The notes under the pieces were generated by a model. That model was not told where the DNA came from and searched no databases. It saw nothing but the letters and a program-made list of their open reading frames with translations. A stretch of 10,771 bases of DNA, from positions 1 to 10,771 of the forward strand of contig DAOVXU010000045.1 of assembly GCA_030635995.1 (NCBI GenBank), given 5' to 3'. Positions 1 to 6,876 of this stretch are shown here, piece after piece (within the stretch, counting starts at the first letter, position 1; each line of letters opens with the position of its first letter). The DNA comes from Arcobacter sp. (lineage in GTDB: Bacteria > Campylobacterota > Campylobacteria > Campylobacterales > Arcobacteraceae). The position numbers and the translations under genes were made by a program.

Positions 1-1509
1 AATTAATGTAGCAGTCTCTTCAATCATAGGGACAGATTTATCTATAAGTTCCCCAGCCGTTGCTGATACTTTTACACTATCTTTTGTAATAGTACTTATC
101 TCTTTTGCTGCTATTTGACTTCTTTTTGCTAGCTTACGAACTTCAGCTGCAACTACTGCAAAACCTTTACCATGTTCTCCAGCTCGTGCTGCTTCAATAG
201 CTGCATTTAGTGCTAATAGATTTGTTTGATATACAATATCTTCAATAATTGTAATTCTATCTGCAATTATCTCCATAGATTCTACAGTTTTAGCTACCGA
301 TTCTCCACCCTCAACTGCCATATTTGAAGAGTTATTTGCTAACTCTTTTGTTTTATTTGCATTTTTAGTATTTTCATTAATTGCACCATTAAGCTCCTCT
401 ATAGCTGCTGTTGTCTCCTCTATAGCTGCTGCTTGTTGCTCTGCTCCTGAACTTAAGCTTTGAGATGATGTATTTACCTCTGTAGTAGCTTTTGCTATCT
501 CATCTACACCATTTCTCACTTTTGAAACTATTTGAGTAAGATTTATAATAAATTCATTTACACTTGATTTAATTATGGCAAATTCCCCTGGAAGTTCTAG
601 TTCTATTTGGGATGTTAGATTACCATTACTCATCTTACCAAGTATCTCTCTTAGTTCCGAAATAATATCTGTAATAATTCCAACAAGAGAATTTATACTA
701 TTTTTACTAACCTCAAATGCACCCTCATAATCACCCTCAATAATTGCATCAAAATCACCCTCTTTAAGTTTTAATAAACTTCCATTTATAGCATTTAAAG
801 TTTCTTGACTATTAGTAGCAAGTAAATTTAAAGCCTCTTTTGTAACATTAAAATGTCCATAATAATCAGTCGTTATCCTTTGAGTAAAATCACCTTTTGA
901 CATATTTGCAAGATTTTTATTAAAATCTATCATTAAACTTTCAACTATCGATATTGTTCTATTTGTAGCTCCATGGATATCTATAAAATCACCCTGATAT
1001 TTATCCATATCTACGCGAATTCCTAATTCTCCTTGTGAGATAGCTGTAGTTACTAGATTTGAATCATATATTAAAGTTGACATATGTACAGCTAAATCAT
1101 TTGTAATATCTTTAAAATATCCTAAATTACCAAGATAATCACTTGTAATTCTAGCACTAAAATCACCCGAAGCCAATTTTTCAATTGTTTCCCCTAATTC
1201 CCTAAAAACACTTACAATTAAATCTTGTACATAATTTGTATTATCAACAAGTTTAGCATAAGATCCATTTAAACCTACAGTATTTACCCTAAAATCCAAA
1301 TCACCTAAAGATAAAATTCCCACCATCTTATTTGAACTATCTAATGAAGTTTTTAATTGATTTTTTATCTTATTTATAGAGTTACAAATCCCATCCATAT
1401 TTTCATCACAAGTTTCTAAATCTTCTATACTAAAATCTCCATTAGCTATATCTTCTAAAGCTTTTTCTATTAGTTGTAAATTTAATTTTTTTTGAGTTTT
1501 TTTAGCCAT
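1..1509 (-). CDS. Soluble poly-HAMP methyl-accepting chemotaxis protein (3' end cut off)
   Basis: Cytoplasmic chemoreceptor that would control the adjacent CheA. The visible 503 residues start at ATG 1509 with AAAGGA six bases upstream, inside the 3' end of the previous gene; the frame stays open to base 1. No hydrophobic segment is present, so there is no membrane anchor or periplasmic sensor. Residues 1 to about 315 hold seven HAMP-like units, each with a G-[DEN]-[FL] motif, at G24, G69, G115, G160, G206, G251 and G296. After that comes the signalling coiled coil with a methylation-type stretch (residues about 354-372, SGAEQQAAAIEETTAAIEEL-like) and the canonical hairpin tip at 424-460 (NLLALNAAIEAARAGEHGKG). 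The C-terminal return helix continues beyond the window. With no sensor domain of its own, it probably receives its input from the PAS-CZB protein encoded 3 bases upstream. The family is certain; the partner is inferred. Confidence 0.95.
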   Translation of the reverse strand, partial: MAKKTQKKLNLQLIEKALEDIANGDFSIEDLETCDENMDGICNSINKIKNQLKTSLDSSNKMVGILSLGDLDFRVNTVGLNGSYAKLVDNTNYVQDLIVSVFRELGETIEKLASGDFSARITSDYLGNLGYFKDITNDLAVHMSTLIYDSNLVTTAISQGELGIRVDMDKYQGDFIDIHGATNRTISIVESLMIDFNKNLANMSKGDFTQRITTDYYGHFNVTKEALNLLATNSQETLNAINGSLLKLKEGDFDAIIEGDYEGAFEVSKNSINSLVGIITDIISELREILGKMSNGNLTSQIELELPGEFAIIKSSVNEFIINLTQIVSKVRNGVDEIAKATTEVNTSSQSLSSGAEQQAAAIEETTAAIEELNGAINENTKNANKTKELANNSSNMAVEGGESVAKTVESMEIIADRITIIEDIVYQTNLLALNAAIEAARAGEHGKGFAVVAAEVRKLAKRSQIAAKEISTITKDSVKVSATAGELIDKSVPMIEETATLI

Positions 1510-1512
1510 TTT

Positions 1513-2382
1513 TTATCCTTTATAACCATCTATAACTTGAGTTAAATTATCAAAAATTATTTTTGTATCTGCCTCAACCCTATTAAGAATATCTTCCAAT
1601 ATTGAACTACTAGCACCTTGCTTTGCTTTTTCTACATAATCTTGTAATGCAGTATGTACATGATTGTGATACTTTAACATAGTTTGCCATTGTGGCATTG
1701 AGGTAAATGGCTCATTTTCTAAACTTTTATACATCTTTCCAAATTCACACATAGTACTACTTGTAACCTCTATATCTGTATTTCCATTTTTTACTGCATC
1801 TATTATATGGTATTTATATATGATATGTGCATTTCTATATTTTGCTATATCCAGTAAATTTAAAAGCTCTACCCCTTTACCTAAAGATAATCTTCTTATA
1901 AATCTTTCATAATCCAATCCCTTGCTTTCAAGAATTTCTAAAACAAAATCCAATGTCTCTTTAGGGGTATGGGTTTTTTCATAATCTATTAAAGTTGCAT
2001 ATAATTTTTCAATATACCCTTTGGCAAAATTATTTATAGGCTTTCTATAAGATGTAAATTGTTTAACTTTTCCATCTTCCATAATAGGCTTCACATAAGC
2101 TTTTACCCAATAATAATCACCATTTTGAGCTTTATTCTTTACAAAAGCATAAATAGTATCCCCTTTCATAACAGTTTGCCATAAAAAATAAAATATAACT
2201 TTTGGCATATCTGGATGTCTTATTATACTATGAGGCTGACCAATTAAATCTTCCCTTTTATATCCTGCAACTTCACAAAAAATATCATTTACATATATAA
2301 TATTTCCTTTTTTATCTGTTGAACTTACAATCATATCTTTAATCTGAATATCAATCTCTTTCCCTCTATTAAATTCTTCCAT
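1513..2382 (-). CDS. Aer/CetB-like PAS protein with C-terminal CZB zinc-binding domain
   Basis: Soluble 289-residue sensor with no output domain. Residues about 15-115 are a PAS domain of the E. coli Aer type, with IIRHPDMP at 53-60, LWQT at 67-70 and NGDYYWVKA at 87-95; in Aer this domain binds FAD and reports redox state. A helical linker follows (about 120-180). Residues 186-243 fit the CZB zinc-site pattern: H186-I-I-Y, then C212-E-F-G215-K-M, then H239-x3-H243, with spacings of 22 and 21 residues. The usual last hydrophobic residue of the Cys motif is Met. CZB domains bind zinc through these three His and one Cys, and the Cys can react with hypochlorous acid. Start ATG 2382 lies one base after the cheA stop, with AAAGGGGA as ribosome site in the cheA tail. 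It probably forms a two-protein receptor with the next gene. PAS is near certain; CZB was judged from the motif alone. Confidence 0.88.
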   Translation of the reverse strand: MEEFNRGKEIDIQIKDMIVSSTDKKGNIIYVNDIFCEVAGYKREDLIGQPHSIIRHPDMPKVIFYFLWQTVMKGDTIYAFVKNKAQNGDYYWVKAYVKPIMEDGKVKQFTSYRKPINNFAKGYIEKLYATLIDYEKTHTPKETLDFVLEILESKGLDYERFIRRLSLGKGVELLNLLDIAKYRNAHIIYKYHIIDAVKNGNTDIEVTSSTMCEFGKMYKSLENEPFTSMPQWQTMLKYHNHVHTALQDYVEKAKQGASSSILEDILNRVEADTKIIFDNLTQVIDGYKG

Positions 2383-2383
2383 C

Positions 2384-4519
2384 TTATTCCCCTTTACTTA
2401 TTTGATTTTCTATTAGCTTCGGTATATTTAAGATTAAAGCAACCTCTCCACTACCTAAAATTGCTCCGCCACTTAACTCATCAATATTTCCAAACATATC
2501 CCCTAAAGGCTTTATAACTGTTTGTTGTTCCCCATATAGTTCATCTACTTGTAAACCAACTTTATAAGAGGCATAATTTACTAGTACAACATTTTGACGA
2601 ATATTATCAACAACTTTTTCATTAAATGTTTTTCTTATATCAAGTAGAGGTAATATTTTACCTCTTACATTTATAGTACATGAACCTTTTGTTGTATTTT
2701 TATATTCATCAGTCAACTCAATACATTCGCTTATATCTGATAAAGGTATAATATATTTTGTATCACCAGCTTGAACCAAAAATCCATCAATTACAGCTAA
2801 GGTTAAAGGTAGTCTAATTGTTATTTTACTACCTTTACCTATTACACTATCTACATCAATAACACCTCGCAGATCCTCAATATTTCGTTTTACAACATCC
2901 ATACCAACACCACGACCAGAGATAGCTGAAACCTCTTTTGCAGTTGAAAGTCCAGCTGCAAAGATTAATTTATAAATCTCTTTATCGGTTAGATTATGAT
3001 GTTCATCTACAACACCATTCTCAACAGCTTTCTTTAGTACAGCTTCTTTGTTTATCCCTGCACCATCATCTTCTATCTCTATTACAATATATCCAGAATC
3101 AGCATAAGCTCTTAACCAAACTGTACCTTTTGAAGATTTTCCATTTGCAACTCTAACTTCAGGATTCTCAACACCATGGTCTATAGAATTCCTAAGCATA
3201 TGTACAAGAGGATCACTTAACTTTTCAACTACACTTTTATCAAGCTCTGTATCCTCCCCTTCAATTATAAAATCAACCTCTTTGCCAATTTTTTTAGAAG
3301 TATCATTTACTATTCTTTTAAATTTATTAAAACCATCTTTAACTTGAACCATTCGCATATCCATAACACCATCACGAACCTCTTCAAGTAGGTCATTCAT
3401 AGTTTCAGCTAACTCTTCTAAATCATCATCAGCTCTATCTTCTGCCATCTGAATTAGTTTAGAATTTTGGATAACCATCTCACCCATTCTATTTATAAGT
3501 AGATCTATTTTATAACTATCCACCCTTAAAGTTGAAGTTTTAATAACCTTTTTTTGAATAACATCATTTGCTTTTTTAACAGTCATACTCTCGTTCCCAA
3601 GCTCCTGCTTTGGAATGCATACTTGAGTTGATTCAACTCCTATATCCATTCCCATCGAGGACGATGGGAATGAGGATGAAGAATCTTCTTCATAAAGCCC
3701 CTCATCTAATAAAATTTCTTTAAGCTCTGAATACTTACTAAAAAGTTCCTCAAATTTATCTTTTTCATCTGCTTTAAAAATTACTAACTCTACATCATCT
3801 TCAACAAATTCAAAAATTTCTAAAATATCATCATAACTACAATCTGACTGAAAAGCTAACTCAAATCCAATATATGTTTTAAGTGGATCAAGATTATTTA
3901 AAGTTGGAATTTTATTTAAAATAGGTACATTTATAAGTATCTCACCCATCTTATTAAAAAATCTAAAAATAGAAAGTATATCCATACCAGAAGTGAAAAA
4001 ATCCTCATCAAATCTAATAGATATGTGCCATAAAACTTCACTACCATCTTCTATTTCAGCACCAATAGAAGCTAAATCATTTTCAGTATTCATCTTGTTT
4101 CCACTCTGCTCCATGGGAACGCATATTTCACCACCTTTAGGCATAGAGGTTAAAAGTTCTTTTTTTAAATTTTCTATCTGCTCTAAAGTAACATCATCAC
4201 AAGAGAGACCATTTACACTAAATTCAACCATATCAGATGTTAAATCTTTAACTTCCATAAAAAGTGTAGCTAACCTACTATCTAATGCAACAGTTTTATT
4301 TCTAACCTCAACAAGAAGAGATTCAGCTACATGGGTAAAAGATACAATATCCAAAAACTCAAACATACCAGCAGTACCTTTAATAGTATGCATAGCTCTA
4401 AAAATTTCACCTATTTTATCTTCATCATCAGTACCATCTTTTGCATCAAGTAAAGCATTTTCCATAAATTGAAGTTGATCTGTAGCATCTTCATAAAAAA
4501 GTTCTAACTCCTCTTCCAT
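2384..4519 (-). CDS. cheA: Chemotaxis histidine kinase CheA (no receiver domain)
   Basis: Autophosphorylating kinase that passes phosphate to CheY under receptor control; 711 residues. P1 (Hpt) covers about 1-105 with phospho-acceptor H44 in AMHTIKGTAG. A second domain at 161-275 begins WHISIRF, as in many alternative CheAs, probably in the P2 position. P3 dimerisation helices follow at 325-385. The P4 ATPase (about 385-572) has the N box around N444 (MLRNSIDHGVE), DDGAGI at 484-489 and GRGVGM at 535-540. The P5 CheW-like domain covers 575-711. The principal CheA of Campylobacter and Helicobacter carries a C-terminal receiver domain; this one ends after P5, pointing to a separate chemosensory array. 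Both linkers (residues 133-142 and 283-310) are encoded by palindromic repeat units. The Shine-Dalgarno GGGAGG lies in a flanking inverted repeat. The next gene begins one base after the stop. Confidence 0.97.
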   Translation of the reverse strand: MEEELELFYEDATDQLQFMENALLDAKDGTDDEDKIGEIFRAMHTIKGTAGMFEFLDIVSFTHVAESLLVEVRNKTVALDSRLATLFMEVKDLTSDMVEFSVNGLSCDDVTLEQIENLKKELLTSMPKGGEICVPMEQSGNKMNTENDLASIGAEIEDGSEVLWHISIRFDEDFFTSGMDILSIFRFFNKMGEILINVPILNKIPTLNNLDPLKTYIGFELAFQSDCSYDDILEIFEFVEDDVELVIFKADEKDKFEELFSKYSELKEILLDEGLYEEDSSSSFPSSSMGMDIGVESTQVCIPKQELGNESMTVKKANDVIQKKVIKTSTLRVDSYKIDLLINRMGEMVIQNSKLIQMAEDRADDDLEELAETMNDLLEEVRDGVMDMRMVQVKDGFNKFKRIVNDTSKKIGKEVDFIIEGEDTELDKSVVEKLSDPLVHMLRNSIDHGVENPEVRVANGKSSKGTVWLRAYADSGYIVIEIEDDGAGINKEAVLKKAVENGVVDEHHNLTDKEIYKLIFAAGLSTAKEVSAISGRGVGMDVVKRNIEDLRGVIDVDSVIGKGSKITIRLPLTLAVIDGFLVQAGDTKYIIPLSDISECIELTDEYKNTTKGSCTINVRGKILPLLDIRKTFNEKVVDNIRQNVVLVNYASYKVGLQVDELYGEQQTVIKPLGDMFGNIDELSGGAILGSGEVALILNIPKLIENQISKGE
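3592..3617. repeat. REP-like palindrome, unit B, inside cheA
   Basis: Arms of 11 bases (3592-3602 and 3607-3617) around a 4-base loop TCCT; one mismatch and one G-T pair. The plus-strand core is CGTTCCCAAGC. It is followed by GCAT, as in unit A. Read as protein on the minus strand it gives IPKQELGNE in the P2-P3 linker of CheA. From memory, palindromes built on GTTCCCA...TGGGAAC are dispersed repeats in many bacterial genomes and sometimes lie in frame in genes. Confidence 0.65.
3625..3639. repeat. 15-bp palindrome between REP-like units B and C
   Basis: GAGTTGA-T-TCAACTC has perfect 7-base arms with a single central base. It sits in the 29-base spacer between the two larger palindromes, so 3592-3672 is a cassette of three consecutive hairpins, 81 bases (27 codons) long. 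Confidence 0.5.
3647..3672. repeat. REP-like palindrome, unit C, inside cheA
   Basis: Perfect 11-base arms (CATTCCCATCG at 3647-3657 and its complement at 3662-3672) around the loop AGGA. The loop is the complement of the TCCT loop of unit B, so unit C is the same design in opposite orientation, 29 bases away. Such an inverted pair resembles a BIME-type arrangement. It encodes the FPSSSMGMD part of the CheA P2-P3 linker. Confidence 0.7.
4096..4121. repeat. Degenerate REP-like palindrome, unit A, inside cheA
   Basis: A 26-base stretch of the same size as units B and C. The outer pairing is GTTTCCA (4097-4103) with TGGGAAC (4114-4120), including one T-G pair; the inner arm has decayed. The GCAT that begins at its last base matches the one at unit B. 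It encodes VPMEQSGNK in the linker between CheA P1 and the P2-position domain. Confidence 0.4.
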
Positions 4520-4522
4520 ACC

Positions 4523-4794
4523 AAGTGCCTCCCACTAATTTAACACCACTTTAGACAATACAGAAAGCCTTACATAAATTCCAAATAAAAATTTAAGACT
4601 ACCCGCAGGTAATGTTAAATTTTTTTTGGGGTTTAGATGAGGCTTTATGTATTGCCCTTCTGGTGCTTTTTAAAATCATCATATTCGTCTCTTTAAAATC
4701 TTGAATTACTTAAAAGTAGTCCTACGATTTTAAAATACAAATCTAATAATTTTAAAAAACATCTAAAGTGATGTTAAATTAGTGGGAGGCACTT
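4523..4794. mobile_element. 272-bp MITE-like element with 33-bp terminal inverted repeats
   Basis: The terminal repeats are 4523-4555 (begins AAGTGCCTCCCACTAATT) and 4762-4794; they are complementary at 32 of 33 positions, the exception being C4547 opposite A4771... inside the repeat (TTAACACC against GATGTTAA). Internal pairs follow: 4556-4569 with 4641-4654 (13/14), 4581-4596 with 4615-4630 (14/16), 4600-4603 with 4608-4611, then 4692-4700 with 4726-4734 (9/9) and 4716-4719 with 4722-4725. The element fills the gap between the STAS stop (4797-4795) and cheA. No transposase or convincing long target duplication is visible; a TA occurs at 4519-4520 and at 4796-4797. It may be a non-autonomous transposable element, a structured intercistronic RNA, or the first used as the second. 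The longest sense-strand reading frame inside is 27 codons and looks non-coding. Confidence 0.65.
4528..4533 (-). promoter_or_regulatory. cheA Shine-Dalgarno located within a terminal inverted repeat
   Basis: Sense-strand GGGAGG ends 8 bases before ATG 4519 (spacer CACTTGGT). It lies within the cheA-side 33-bp repeat. The other repeat, just after the STAS stop, supplies CCTCCC (4789-4784 in sense), so the folded mRNA would close this site in a long helix. Confidence 0.7.
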
Positions 4795-5052
4795 TTACAC
4801 CCCCAATATAAAAGAAGTGCCACTTAGATTTAAAGAATCTAATATCTCATCATTAATATTTTTTATTTCAAACTTTTTATTTTGTTTTTCACAAGTTTGT
4901 TTTAATGAGATAAGTAACTGAATAGCACTCATATCAATTTTTGAAATATTAGTAAAATCAAGAATTACCTCTGATTCTTCCAATAATTTTTCAAAAATAC
5001 CTTTTAACTCCTCAACTTCATAAATAGTGAAATTACTATTTTCTAGTAACAT
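4795..5052 (-). CDS. STAS-domain protein (anti-sigma-factor-antagonist-like)
   Basis: Single STAS domain of 85 residues. The motif KIDMSAIQLLISL at 38-50 places the phosphorylatable serine at S42, following D40, as in SpoIIAA/RsbV proteins. Start ATG 5052 is 5 bases after the cheY stop, with AGGG upstream. No RsbW/SpoIIAB-type serine kinase is encoded in the window. In a chemotaxis operon it may act as a phospho-switch or scaffold partner of the array, which is inferred from position. It is slightly short for the family, and its stop codon directly abuts the 272-bp inverted-repeat element, so a small loss of the C-terminus by insertion is possible. Confidence 0.9.
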   Translation of the reverse strand: MLLENSNFTIYEVEELKGIFEKLLEESEVILDFTNISKIDMSAIQLLISLKQTCEKQNKKFEIKNINDEILDSLNLSGTSFILGV

Positions 5053-5057
5053 TTTAT

Positions 5058-5423
5058 TTACCCTAAAAGCTTTTCAAGTGCAAGTAAAAATTTAGATTTA
5101 TTAAAAGGTTTAACCAACCAAGCTTTTACACCAAGTGCCTTACCTTGTGATTTTAATTCAGGACTAGATTCTGTTGTAAGCATAACTATTGGTAAGAATT
5201 TATTAGCAGGATCTTTTTTAATTTCAGCAACCATCTCTAATCCACCCATTTGAGGCATATTGACATCACTGAAAATTAAATCTATTTGATTTTCTCTTAA
5301 TTTTACTAAACCATCACTACCATCTTGAGCTGTTACTACATTGTACCCAACAGATTCTGCTGCTTTTGAAGCAACACTTCTTATTAAACTTGCATCATCT
5401 ACGATTAATATTGTTTTTGACAT
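5058..5423 (-). CDS. cheY: CheY-type single-domain response regulator
   Basis: Stand-alone receiver domain of 121 residues; it takes phosphate from CheA and acts on the motor or serves as a phosphate sink. The acidic pair D9-D10, phospho-acceptor D53 (LIFSDVNMPQMGG), T83 and K105 (VKPF) are all present. The residue matching Tyr106 of E. coli CheY is W102, still aromatic. Ribosome site AGGAG (5434-5430) lies 6 bases before ATG 5423. It is the first gene of the chemosensory operon. Confidence 0.95.
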   Translation of the reverse strand: MSKTILIVDDASLIRSVASKAAESVGYNVVTAQDGSDGLVKLRENQIDLIFSDVNMPQMGGLEMVAEIKKDPANKFLPIVMLTTESSPELKSQGKALGVKAWLVKPFNKSKFLLALEKLLG

Positions 5424-5442
5424 ACCAAACTCCTATAAATTT

Positions 5443-5448
5443 ATTATA
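5443..5448 (-). promoter_or_regulatory. -10 box of the cheY-STAS-cheA operon promoter
   Basis: The sense strand reads TATAAT (5448-5443), a perfect -10 hexamer, 19 bases before the start codon. Transcription would begin near 5436 and leave a very short leader starting close to AGGAG. No good -35 hexamer is seen 17 bases upstream, which is common in Campylobacterota. Assigned from sequence alone. Confidence 0.55.
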
Positions 5449-5484
5449 CTAAAATTGTACATTAATATTGTATCCAAAAAGTAT

Positions 5485-6246
5485 CTAAAAGGTTTTTAGT
5501 TTATATCCTATACCATATGCAGAATCTACAAGACTTAATCCTATCTTATGTTTCAGCTTTGCAAGTAGATTTCTTAATTTAGAGTTATCATCACAATTAT
5601 AATCTTCAAAAATAAAAGAACCAAGTTCATTGGCTGAATGGGTATAAGTTACCGAATGTGATAAACACTCAAAAAGCTTAGTTTCATTTTTTGTAAGTTT
5701 TATTTTCTCTCCATTATGAACTAAAATTAATTTATCTTTATCCCAAAAATAATCATCTAAAAGTTTAATTTCTAAACTTTCATTATTAGATATTTTCTCT
5801 TGAGTGGTTTTAAATATTTTTGATAAATTATCTAAATGTTGCATAAATTTAATCATAATATCTATAAACTGTAAAATTTTAAAAGGTTTAAGAATATAAC
5901 CATCTATCCCAATATTAATAGTTTCAATAAAATATTCAGGATCATTATATATAGAAAAAACTACTATATAGATCTCTTTATTAAATTTTCTGATCTCTTT
6001 TATCATAGAGATACCATCTAATACAGGCATATCTAAATCAGTAAGTACAACATCATAATGAAATCCTTTATCATTATCTTTTATCATATCAAGTCCAATC
6101 TTACCATTTAATGCAGTATCAATATTTATAAAATATTTTGAAAGTATATTTGTCATCGATCTTATCGTATTTGGGCAATCTTCAACATACAAGATATTTA
6201 TATCTTTTTTATAATCATCTAATAATGCTTGCAATTTATTATTCAT
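5485..6246 (-). CDS. OmpR/PhoB-type response regulator, orphan
   Basis: Receiver domain at about 15-135 with acidic pair E22-D23, phospho-acceptor D70 (VVLTDLDMP), S98 in the Thr/Ser switch position and K120 (LKPF). A winged-helix DNA-binding domain covers about 160-252 (KLTKNETKLFECL, then SKLRNLLAKLKHKIG and a YGIGYKL wing). Total 253 residues, a little longer than usual because of a helical linker at 135-160. ATG 6246 follows GAGGGGA. It lies 30 bases after the beta-barrel gene and 37 bases before the cheY -10 box. No sensor kinase is encoded nearby, so its signal is unknown. It could control the barrel gene, the cobalamin operon or the chemosensory promoter. Confidence 0.93.
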   Translation of the reverse strand: MNNKLQALLDDYKKDINILYVEDCPNTIRSMTNILSKYFINIDTALNGKIGLDMIKDNDKGFHYDVVLTDLDMPVLDGISMIKEIRKFNKEIYIVVFSIYNDPEYFIETINIGIDGYILKPFKILQFIDIMIKFMQHLDNLSKIFKTTQEKISNNESLEIKLLDDYFWDKDKLILVHNGEKIKLTKNETKLFECLSHSVTYTHSANELGSFIFEDYNCDDNSKLRNLLAKLKHKIGLSLVDSAYGIGYKLKTF

Positions 6247-6263
6247 AAAATCCCCTCAATATA

Positions 6264-6273
6264 ATAACGTTAT
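6264..6273. promoter_or_regulatory. 10-bp palindrome before the response-regulator gene
   Basis: ATAACGTTAT is a perfect palindrome in the 30-base gap between the beta-barrel gene and the response regulator. It could be a binding site for autoregulation, but a 10-bp AT-rich palindrome can arise by chance. Confidence 0.2.
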
Positions 6274-6276
6274 CTT

Positions 6277-6867
6277 TTAAAATTTATACTCAAACCCATA
6301 AATAAACTCTAAAGTATTATCAATAGATACTTTACTTGTTGGTGTTTTTGTAATAAAATCATATTGTAAATATTCTAACTCTATTCTAACATAAAAATTT
6401 CTAGAAAATTTATATTTTTGCCCAATATGGATACCATAAAAACTATCTTTTACAGTTGTAGATATTAAATTCAATGTTGTAACTTGATTATTATTCCAAG
6501 TTAAAGTACCCTCTCCACCAATAAGTCCAAGATATGTCATATCTGTACCACTACCATCGATAGGGATATTTAAAATTAAGCTATTTGAGATTAAATCAAA
6601 ATCATCTTTATTACTATTTTTATACTTTAATATAAGTTCATAATCAAATAAAGGCATTCCCATATATACACTATATGAATATAATTTACTACCTAAATCG
6701 CCACTATTGGCAGTTGTGTTTAAATAAGCATACCCACCATCAATACCTACAAAAGGTCTAAAATTTATATAGTCCATTTTATTTTCATCTAAATAATCAC
6801 TTTTATTCTCTTGTGCAAAAGATGAACTTACTAACAATAATGCTATTAAAAATATTTTTTTTATCAT
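6277..6867 (-). CDS. Small outer-membrane beta-barrel protein
   Basis: Exported protein of 196 residues. The signal peptide is clear: KK at 3-4, hydrophobic core 5-13, and cleavage after A18 (SSSFA-QE). The mature part alternates polar and aromatic or hydrophobic residues in short strands and ends in phenylalanine (FEYKF), the usual C-terminal signal for barrel insertion. The size fits an eight-stranded OmpA/OmpX-like barrel without a periplasmic domain, too small for a TonB-dependent cobalamin transporter. ATG 6867 has a perfect AGGAGG (6878-6873) that overlaps the stop codon of the preceding gene, so it is translationally linked to the cobalamin-side operon. Substrate unknown. Confidence 0.85.
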   Translation of the reverse strand: MIKKIFLIALLLVSSSFAQENKSDYLDENKMDYINFRPFVGIDGGYAYLNTTANSGDLGSKLYSYSVYMGMPLFDYELILKYKNSNKDDFDLISNSLILNIPIDGSGTDMTYLGLIGGEGTLTWNNNQVTTLNLISTTVKDSFYGIHIGQKYKFSRNFYVRIELEYLQYDFITKTPTSKVSIDNTLEFIYGFEYKF

Positions 6868-6876
6868 ATGTGCCTC

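Noticed and set aside
2938..3156. 72-codon plus-strand open frame
   Set aside because: It lies inside the ATPase part of cheA on the opposite strand, is rich in Leu, Gln and His from antisense reading, and has no recognisable domain.
3993..4472. 159-codon plus-strand open frame
   Set aside because: It is antisense to the CheA P1 and linker region, whose protein is clearly conserved; Ser-rich composition is typical of antisense shadow frames.
4599..4682. 27-codon sense-strand frame inside the inverted-repeat element
   Set aside because: It starts at ATG 4682 with only a weak ribosome site and reads straight through paired arms of the internal hairpin; no coding signal stands out.
4515..4802. 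Long target-site duplication flanking the inverted-repeat element
   Set aside because: The eight bases on either side (TCCATACC and TTACACCC) do not match; only a TA on each side is possible, which is too weak to call.
5449..5484. Possible terminator after the response-regulator gene
   Set aside because: No GC-rich stem followed by a T run is present; the sequence only has AT-rich partial symmetry.
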